Positions 56,378 to 64,000 of a stretch of 64,000 bases of DNA are shown here, piece by piece. Under the pieces are notes generated by a model, which ran no database searches, had not been told where the DNA came from, and worked only from the letters and a program-made list of their open reading frames with translations. Numbering within the stretch: position 1 is the first letter of the stretch; each line of letters starts with the position of its first letter. The DNA comes from Panopea generosa. Taxonomy: Eukaryota > Mollusca > Bivalvia > Adapedonta > Hiatellidae. A program made the position numbers and the translations under genes. The stretch spans positions 40,166,616 through 40,230,615 of the forward strand of contig CM055901.1 of assembly GCA_029582155.1 (NCBI GenBank), given 5' to 3'.

Positions 56378-58205
56378 TCAACTATGTGTCAAAGACAATC
56401 TAATAGATAAAGCACATTTTATATATTATGCTAGGTTAAAAAGAGTATTTCTATTATCTGACTGTAATATTTCTATGAATCGAAATATACTAGGTCTCTG
56501 AAAAAAATAGTTGCTTATACACTGAAAGGAAAAAGAAAGTATACATTTTGGTTTTTAAAATTATTTCATTTTTGGCTAAGTTTATTCATGTGATGGAAAA
56601 TGAACTGATTTTTTCTTATTAAAACAATAAATGAACATGTTTGTTTTTTGATTCAGCAATATGATGAAATATAAATATACAAAATCTATATGCAATACAT
56701 TTATTGTTCCTTGCCCTGTCGACGTTTATAGGTATGTATACTTTCTTTTTCCTTCACTGTATATTGTTGTCTTAAATCTAAATAGCAGGGACATATAAAA
56801 AAAAAAATGAAATTCATCTTTATAGATCCTGCGAATTACAGTATAGACAGAAGCGTTCATTTCTAGCAGTTCTATTTCTCGCATAACGTCCTGTTTGTAA
56901 TCTTAATGAATGTGACGATAATCGAATTTTACAAATATATGTTCTCAAATCACATGGTAGCATATCTAAATATTGTTCGTAGGAAAAAGAAGTTTTAAGA
57001 TTATTTTATAATTCTAGCACACCACTATTTGATTTATTTGAATAGCAATTTTGTAGGAAACTGTCAATAACTCTTTGTTTAAATACATGAATACAATTAT
57101 TAATGACAATCATTGAGGGATCTTCCCAAATATATCCAAAGCCATAGTCAGATAACATTTGTTTAACATTAGACAACCAATTCTTTTTACCTTTTATACA
57201 ATCATCATACGCAAGTTTGTATACTTTCTGTAAAATAATATTATCTGTATTTATTAATATGTACCAGAATTTTATAATTCTAATATAACGTGATATGTAA
57301 ATAGGGTATCTACCAAACTCGCCATATATAGCCGATGAGCATATACTAGTTCTAACTTTGAGTATTTGTTTACAAAATTTTATATGCAATCTTTCAATTT
57401 CTTTTGATTTGGCGCAGCCCCATATTTCAGATGCATACCCCAATATTGACCCGACAAACGCATCAAATAACTGACATAATATTTTAGGTTTCATTTTATA
57501 TTTACGACAATTAATCAACAACACATTTAAGGCTTTTAAGACTTTTACCAATTAACTGTTGGTTGTTAGCTGCAAATGTCCAAGATAAATTAAGTCATTA
57601 ACATTTTCTAAATCAGTGCCATTGTAAGTAAACTTTTCATTATCTAATAAATGTCCCCTTTTTCTAAAAACAATAACTTTCGTTTTTAATGTATTAACAT
57701 CTCAACTCCATTTACTACAGTATGTCCAGGTGTTTGTATATCTTCTGGAATATTTCCTAAAATAATCATGTCGTCTGCAAAAAGTAATAAAGTCATAAAT
57801 ATATCGTCTATCAGTAAACCTGAATTAATGTCTTCTTGTAAAAACAATTCTAAATATTCAATAAAAAGAGAGAATAATATGGGCGAAATTACTTCCCCTT
57901 GACGTTACCCGACTGCATACTCGAAAAACTTCGAATAACTATTACATGATCTTACACACGATTTAACGCTATGTTACATATCTCTAATAATACGAAGAAC
58001 CTTGCCTTGAATTCAGTAGTTGTGCAATTTAAACCATAAAGCATTTCTGTAAACACAATCGAAAGCTTTTTTTAAAATCGACAAATACACAGTATAAACG
58101 TTTATTTTCATTTAAATACTTTTGTATCACAATTAATAAAACAAATAAAGCATCTTCTGTAGATTTTCCTTTGCGAAAACCAAACTGTGAATCAGAAAGT
58201 GTATT
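56378..58205 (-). pseudogene. LINE ORF2 fragment: RT and C-terminus
   Basis: From 58200 the minus strand reads TLSDSQFGFRKGKSTEDALF, then VFVDFKKAFDCVYRNALW with catalytic Asp, RQGEVISPILFSLFIEYLE, and LLFADDMIILG with catalytic Asp-Asp. It continues with KTKVIVFRKRGHLLDN and YASEIWGCAKSKEIERLHIK. The C-terminal part includes TGRYARNRTARNERFCLYC (a CxxC-type motif) and a final block RPSIFRFIEILQSDNRNTLF on the far side of a MITE, ending at TGA 56378. The upstream endonuclease and first RT motifs are absent. Stops at about 57904, 57553 and 57010 and a frame change near 56835 disable it. Clade uncertain (Jockey/RTE/CR1 grade). Confidence 0.85.
56520..56759. mobile_element. Tc1/mariner-type MITE, copy 2 (240 bp)
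   Basis: Same family as 42472-42719: CACTGAAAGGAAAAAGAAAG start, CCTTCACTG end, TA on both sides (56518-56519 and 56760-56761). It interrupts the C-terminal codons of the LINE ORF2. The LINE reading resumes on the other side, which fixes the insertion as later than the LINE. Confidence 0.9.
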
Positions 58206-58256
58206 TGATTAATTTACGTTCCAAGATAGAACTCGTAAATCACCCTCAACGCGTTC

Positions 58257-59020
58257 CTATTTCATCTCAATCGGAATCGGCTTCCCGTCAATATATAGGG
58301 TGCCATACGATAGCCAGGCTCTCTTACCATTATGTTTCGCCTCCTTTAGCTTTGGTAAAAGCTTTCGCCTCTTATCGATGACTTCTTTCGGAAATTGTTC
58401 ATACACGTAATAGTCGGTATTTTGCAGAGACTTCCATTGTTTTCTTACCATTTCTTTCTCTTTGAAGAGAGTGAATTTGGCAACAATCTTACGTCGATAT
58501 AAATCCGATGTTTTACCCATTCTATTAACGCGTTCAAACGCCATCTTTTTTTGCTAGATTCATAGCGATTTTCTTTTCATCTACTAAGAAGTTTCGCAAC
58601 TTATTCTCTGTTTCTTCTGGTGTCTCAGTCGGGGCATCAATAATGTTTGAAAACACAAGCTTGTTTCTCATTGACTGTGACTGAAGGTAAACAACCTCGT
58701 CTCTCAACGAATTTCTTTCCTTTTCCAGTTGTACTACCTTATCATTTACGACATTCAAGGAAAAGCCAATACACTCAACATTATCCTCAACCTTTCCCAA
58801 CCTTTCACTAGATTTTGAACTCTGATCTTGCATAAAGTTCCAAATTTTCGTAATTTCTTTTTCAAAATTGTTTACTTCTTTTTCCATCGACTCTAAAGCA
58901 TCTAGCCGTTTTTCCCATTTTGCTAATTCTACAGTCAATTTTCTGTAAATAGGCCATTAAATCGGAATTTGTAGGCGACATTTGTCGATTTGGAGTCTCT
59001 GGTGAATCTGGTTGACTCAT
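58257..59020 (-). pseudogene. LINE ORF1 (coiled coil plus RRM, L1 ORF1p-like)
   Basis: The likely start is ATG 59020 (MSQPDSPETPNRQMSPT), earlier than the next open segment because the same protein continues after a 1-nt frameshift near 58940 into TVELAKWEKRLDALESMEKE. A coiled coil (about residues 30-110, heptad-like, with VNDKVVQLEKERNSLRDEV) is followed by RNKLVFSNIIDAPTETPEE, an RRM-like start. A second frameshift in the poly-A near 58545 leads to AFERVNRMGKTSDLYRRK and a C-terminal domain ending at 58257. This matches the transposase-22/L1 ORF1p plan: an RNA-binding trimeric chaperone. It lies directly upstream of the truncated ORF2, about 55 bp away. Confidence 0.8.
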
Positions 59021-59147
59021 GGTTGATTGAGGGATGTGGGGGTATGTTTGAGTAAACTATTAAATGAAACACATTCAGTACTTTATGATACAAATGATGA
59101 TACAAATGATGATGTAAATGGCGACGAACTTAAGCATTTGTGTAAAT

Positions 59148-59300
59148 AGATATGTAACAATCAGTAGGTAAATATGTAACAATCAGTATCTAAATATGTA
59201 ACAATCAGTATGTAAATATGTAACAATCAGTATGTAAATATGTAACAATCAGTATGTAAATATGTAACAGTCAGTATATAAATATGTAACAATCAGTATA
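59148..59300. repeat. 22-bp tandem repeat
   Basis: Seven to eight copies of GTAACAATCAGTATGTAAAT plus AT, nearly perfect. Confidence 0.95.
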
Positions 59301-59326
59301 TAAATAAAATAGGTTAAAGAGTCAGA

Positions 59327-59505
59327 TTAATTTAACGTAGACATTTCTGAGGTACTAATTTAACGTAGACATTTCTCAGGTACTAATTTAACATAGACAT
59401 TTCTCAGGTACTAATTTAACGTAGACATTTCTGAGGTACTAATTTAACATAGACATTTCTCAGGTGCTAATTTAATATAGACATTTCTCAGGTACTAATT
59501 TAACA
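59327..59505. repeat. 28-bp tandem repeat
   Basis: Six to seven copies of a unit containing AATTTAACGTAGACATTTCT and (C/G)AGGTACT. It starts 27 bp after the 22-bp array, and the two units are unrelated in sequence. Confidence 0.95.
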
Positions 59506-60539
59506 ATATTTCCGAACTGGTGTCTTCGACATGTACCGGAGGCATGAGATTGACGATTAGCATCTAAACATGATAAACTGTGGCCTGTACATATTTTGTT
59601 TTCAACAACAGAATCATCATTGTTTTTTTCTGTTTCAAACATTTAATTCTGTGTTCTGCATTTTTAAACGGAAAGGGAAAGCACACAAGCCTAGAAGCAT
59701 TTCAAAATTATTTTGGAGGTACTTTATACTCCCTACACATCGTCATGTCACATGTCTCTAAGAGCTGCCGATATCTTTACTAGGAAGGGGTATTGACCAT
59801 TTTTATATTTGAGACGCCAAATGCTGCATTCCGGTGAACCTTAGGATAATATTTTGTATATTCTGCACGGGTGTTCTGTTTACCCTGAATCCGCGATTGA
59901 GTCGTTACATAGTCGTTCTATAGTGTGACCTGTGGTCTTAACTATTGGCAATATTTGTTTATACTTGAAATACAAAAGGTAAATGGTTTCTCGGTTGCTT
60001 ACTTTACAAACTTTATTTTCATCAAAAAAGTGAAATTTATGGAAATAAGTCAATTTCACATAATGCCGAATGATGACCGGGAATGTAGGTTACCTTTGAA
60101 GGGAGCAATACACATGTTGTTGGTTTTGTTCAGGAACAAAAAGACGGCGCCGCTTGACATGATGTTTAAATTAGAAAAAATAAGACGCTAGGTGACTGTA
60201 GGTATGAATAGTATAACAGAAATTACTATCGATAACAAACTAAAAGATAGCCTTTTACACATTAAACTTTTTTTTTTTCGATATTTCGATATTTCGATAA
60301 AACAATAATACTATAATTTGCAATATGCAATTGATACAAATTGGCATATGTAAAAGCAAGAAGTTTACATATGAGTGAATGGAATTTGTAATTACCCAGG
60401 TGCAATATGCATTTTACACACACATGGTTAAGAAATTTTCGTTTGAGTGAATGTAATTTATAATTTCCCTCCTGCCACATGTAGTTCACACACACAACAG
60501 TAAGAAGTTTCTACTTGAATGAATTTAAAGGCGATTTCT
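59506..60539. other. no supported gene
   Basis: Short frames near 59570-60190 lack family motifs. The segments ACATATGAGTGAATGGAATTT (60367) and TTTGAGTGAATGTAATTT (60442) indicate a weak ~75-bp duplication at 60330-60520. Confidence 0.4.
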
Positions 60540-60900
60540 ATAGTTTTTGTCACCTTTTTCCTATAGATAGAATTTCATAAAACGTCCCAGTATTGAAGTT
60601 TAATGTTTGTTCATGCAATAACAAGCAATTTCAGTGTAGTGGCTCCCCGCTATTTTCAAAAGATTTGATTATTGCACGGAAACCAAAAGCAATACGATTT
60701 TTCACAAATTAAAGGAGCATAGCTGTAGAACGACAAACGACACAACCCGTAAAATCGAACTTGGCCTGTGTTTTATCATTGTAAACATTGTATTAAAGTT
60801 TCAAATATTTGATTCAGGCATTCTTAAGTTATTGCACGGACGGACGGACACAAATAAGTGTCTCCCGCTTTTCGCACAGCGGGGGACAAAAAACACATGT
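60540..60900 (+). repeat. dispersed repeat with 3'-terminal hairpin
   Basis: The 3' end reads TTATTGCACGGACGGACGGA, then GTCTCCCGCTTTTCGCACAG and CGGGGGACAAAAAA. The CCCGCT/AGCGGG stem near the end, preceded by CGGACGGACGGAC, resembles the termini of a widespread class of bivalve dispersed repeats, possibly Helitron-type. The 5' limit is uncertain. Confidence 0.45.
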
Positions 60901-61329
60901 TACCGTTACAGATTTTTTGGTATTACCTCCTCATAAACATTCCCTTGGTTTAAACATATTTATTCATTCAAATTTACATACATACAAATCAGTAAAAGTA
61001 TAAGTATGGATTAGAACGGAAGATAAATCTTACAGAGTTCTTCTCCGTGACATATAATAATTGTGAACAGTTTTGGCAGATTATTAACAATTTTATTTTG
61101 TTCTTATCATTACGAATATAAACTAATTAAAAATATACTTAAAAAAATATCATAACATATTGTTAGGAATATTGGTTTTAATATGTTTTAGAAACTTCAA
61201 AAATGAAGCGAGTAATTAAAAAAGAGAAGTGATTATAGTTTATATACTACACGACTTCACATAATAATAGTATTAAACATTTATGGACATGTTCTGAACA
61301 GCATGGGCGAAACTGAAAGACGGGCCGAC
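60901..61329. other. spacer, nothing recognised
   Basis: AT-rich and without coding or repeat structure. The LINE 3' UTR may occupy the end. Confidence 0.4.
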
Positions 61330-62465
61330 CTCACCACGTAAATCAAAAAAGCCTTGTTAGTTTTTCAGACTTACATGTTTAAGAGAAGCGATTAGTAGAT
61401 AAAATGTCTTTTTGAATTGCTTCAAATATTTTAACATTATTGTCATAAAAGAAACTGTACATAACTCACTGACGAATGTCAGGAGTTGTATACGTTGAAG
61501 CTGGTAAAGACGACATTTAAATAAAAAGTGAGCTGTGCTTTCTATTCGTCCACATATACACAGAGGGGAATCTTCAATGCGTTTGAGTCAAAGATGTTGC
61601 TTAAGTGCACTACAGCTCGTTCGAAGGCGGGCATGCAGTAATTGGCATTTCCTTGTACCTATGTAAAAATATTTTGGTACTTTTGGTTCGCTATTCGTTG
61701 CTGTTGTTTAAAGGCATTCAGAGAAGATGCTTGTCTTGTTTCTAGTGAGAGAGTGTTCCATTCACGGACAACGGAAGGAATAAAAAAAATTGCTGTTGTT
61801 CTTGAAGTAGGAATTTGAAAATTGTTATAATTTCTGAGGTTGTAGACGGAAGTTGCAATTGTAAGAGGAGCAACCAATGAACATAGATATGGTGGGACCA
61901 TTCCTTGGATGAGTTCGATGAGTTTCAAGACAGTCCCATCCTACTTCAGAATTCCAGTTATTAATATATATTAATTTTGTAGCTCCAGTTGTTATACGTG
62001 CATCTTCGTTCTGTATTTTGTAAAGTTCATTTTTTTCATAATTTGTACAGTTATCCCAAGTATCATCGGCATATTCCAATAAAGGTCTAATAAATGACGT
62101 GTTCATAGTTTCAAGTGATTTACTATCTAACTGAAATTTAAGTTTTCTCATAAAATTTATTCTAACCCAAGCTTTATTTTTGATGTAATCAATATGAATG
62201 TGCCAGCTGCAGTATTTGATAAGTATATTCCTAGATGTTTATGTCATACTACTTTTATACTTTGTTGATTCTGCATTAAAAGTGGGGGATGAACGTGTTG
62301 AGTATTATAAAGTAAAGACTTGTATCATCAGCAAAATGTCGTATGTTGGAGTCAATATGCGTCATTTGTATAAACTAAAAACAGGAGAGGACCTTATATA
62401 GATCCCCGGGGAACACCAGCTTTAATTGGTCTCCAATTAAACCTCGCACCTGGAATATCCTTCCT
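61330..62465 (-). pseudogene. LINE ORF2 3' half (CR1/Jockey-like RT C-terminus)
   Basis: From 62440 the minus strand reads WRPIKAGVPRGSI, a stop, GPLLFLVYTND, then a frame change to FADDTSLY (catalytic Asp-Asp). The thumb region follows: FQLDSKSLETMNTSFIRPLL, EYADDTWDNCTNYEKNELYK. Next come SVYNLRNYNNFQIPTSRT and SVVREWNTLSLETRQASSL, and a C-terminal cysteine motif CQLLHARLRTSCSALKQHL plus CICGRIESTAHFLFKC. Frameshifts (about 62320, 61930, 61670) and stops (62405, about 61588) show decay. The 5' half is missing, as is usual for 5'-truncated LINE copies. Confidence 0.85.
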
Positions 62466-64000
62466 TGAAAGTTATAATAATAATGTAGATTTAACAAGCA
62501 ATGCGGAAAAAAATATTTAAAATTGTTTACATCTAGTATTTAATTAAAATATTACATATATGCATGCATATGATATTAATTTTCATGAAAAAAGTAACTA
62601 TAAGCTTGAATTTAACTGTTTAGGGTTAAGAATTCACATAAAAATTACCTCCGTCACATGGCGGTTGCAAGATTCTCTCGCCCAAGAAATTAGAGCTGTG
62701 TAAAGCGGTTGGGCAATTCTTTTGTTAAAAATGCATAAAATGTCATATTTCTTTGTGCATATGGGAACATTGGAACATTTCATGATTTCTGACAAGTTTG
62801 GATGACATTGGGAACTGTTTGATGAAGCTAATACAGTGTAAAGGTGCGTAGTGATACACTGCAACAAGTGGGCAGAATTGCCAAAAATGAAGGGATGCCA
62901 ACCCCATGTTTTTTCTGCATAATTGGACCAACAGAGGACTATCTATGGGAACAAGGCACTTTTAGAACCATTAGTAATGTACCCAGTGTTCCAAAAAGTG
63001 CATGTCTCTATATGTAGAACAGTACAAAATTAATTGTGTGAGACGTTTAACCTTTGTTATACTGTGGACGGCGATTTCATTTCCTCCGACCGATAAAATG
63101 GTTCCAATAGTTTCAAAATGCAATTGCCATAGCAGAGGACGTAGAAATCCTAATTTGTATCAAACAGAGAGCAAAACACTTCAAATGTGTGGTAGTCCAA
63201 GCACACGGTTTCCAATAAAATGTCATGAAATTCAAACGACGACTGCGCATTAGTATAGTAACGTTACAAAGAATCACCCTCCTTCAGCGTCCCAAATGAC
63301 GATAAATATATTTTGGCCGCCATTTTTTTTTGGTAAAATGGGGACAAAAAAGAAATTGCAGTCTCAATACCACGGTTTCAGATTGACGTTCGATTCAGAA
63401 GTATTAATCTTAATAAAAGAAAGGCTGAAATACATTAAAAAGGTTGTATACTTTCTGTGTTCATTCAAAATATCGATATGAACTGGCGAAAAGGCAATGT
63501 TTGTTTTTACCGTGTTCGTCGTACGTGAAAATAAGTCATGTTGTTGTATTTTACGCTTTTATACGAATATGTTTTTTTCTTTTTTTTAATACATGTGCTA
63601 TAAAATCAGAACTTCTTGTATGCCTGCCACATTTAAAATATTATCTATAGCGGCGAAAAACATACAACATTTTAGATTTTTAACACCACTTGTTTGTTTG
63701 GGTTGGTATTGAAGTCCGGAACACATTATACAGGGGTCGTCTCAAAAGTGGAGGGAGGCAACCCGTGTTTACTATGTTGTTTGCTCATTTCTTTCTATCT
63801 AGTCGACAACCAAGCTGTGCAACTTTCCCTTGATCCAAAACTGCATCTAAAAATAGCGGATTCCCAAAATGTTTAAAAATGGACAAATTAAGAAGTAGTT
63901 TGTACTCTACCCCTTAAAGGAAGTAGCAAATATTGTTATCTCCCCTGAATCATGGCGCCAATTCGGAACAAATTTCTTTCTTTAAAGAATTCAAGATAGA
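62466..64000. other. unique DNA, only weak exon-like signals
   Basis: On the minus strand, 62862-62655 lies between a good acceptor (GCCCACTTGTTGCAG) and a donor (ACGGAG/GTAATT). One frame is open through it (about 70 codons), but I recognise no family and a competing frame is also partly open. The remainder to 64000 shows no supported gene; a GGCCGCCATTTT motif sits at 63316. Confidence 0.25.

Noticed and set aside
56158-56501. Frames with Thr-His runs
   Set aside because: Translations of the CA microsatellite; the downstream part is antisense to LINE ORF2.

Overview
The window looks like animal nuclear DNA from a marine invertebrate, most likely a bivalve mollusc. This is inferred from its AT-rich composition, the density of nested and mostly decayed transposable elements, abundant mini- and microsatellites, tRNA-derived SINE fragments, and long repeats of a style common in bivalves. 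No prokaryotic operon, CRISPR array, rRNA gene or intact tRNA gene is seen. Almost every recognisable protein is a transposon protein. Host coding sequence, if present, is limited to weak exon candidates.

Layout. 1-10.7 kb: mostly unique DNA with SINE fragments, four tiny exon-like repeats (3.1-4.7 kb), a 51-bp minisatellite that flanks a broken zinc-finger/MULE-type transposase fragment (4.9-5.5 kb), a nested-hairpin element (8.1 kb) and a CpG-richer stretch with exon-like signals (9.5-10.2 kb). 10.7-18.4 kb: a composite array of a 538/551-bp repeat (A) and a ~465-bp terminal-inverted-repeat unit (B). 18.9-21.1 kb: a ~23-bp minisatellite. 21.6-22.6 kb: CCA/ACC-rich degenerate repeats. 24.5-25.1 kb: ~177-bp tandem repeats.

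25.5-43.0 kb is the centrepiece. A Penelope-like retroelement (5' pLTR at 25.5-26.5 kb, RT and GIY-YIG sequence at 39.1-42.0 kb, 3' pLTR at 42.0-43.0 kb) is split by a 12.46-kb foldback-like element (26549-39012) flanked by a perfect 10-bp target duplication. The foldback's long inverted arms are built of modular repeats plus a ~27-bp minisatellite. Its left arm carries a 2.9-kb Helentron-like tandem-repeat element and a 1.25-kb hAT-like element. Its central spacer carries a Tc1-like transposon whose transposase frame is interrupted by a single stop codon. The 3' pLTR is itself interrupted by a 248-bp MITE. Both pLTRs hold a hammerhead-ribozyme-like core.

43-64 kb: a degenerate L1-like LINE (44.6-48.5 kb, +), a mariner transposase remnant (49.6-50.2 kb, -) with a SINE-like insertion, a cluster of palindromic GGTACC motifs, a second Penelope remnant (53.8-54.9 kb, -), an internally deleted LINE (56.4-59.0 kb, -) carrying a second copy of the MITE, two short tandem arrays, and the 3' half of another LINE (61.3-62.5 kb, -). 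Family assignments come from motifs read by eye; no database search was possible.
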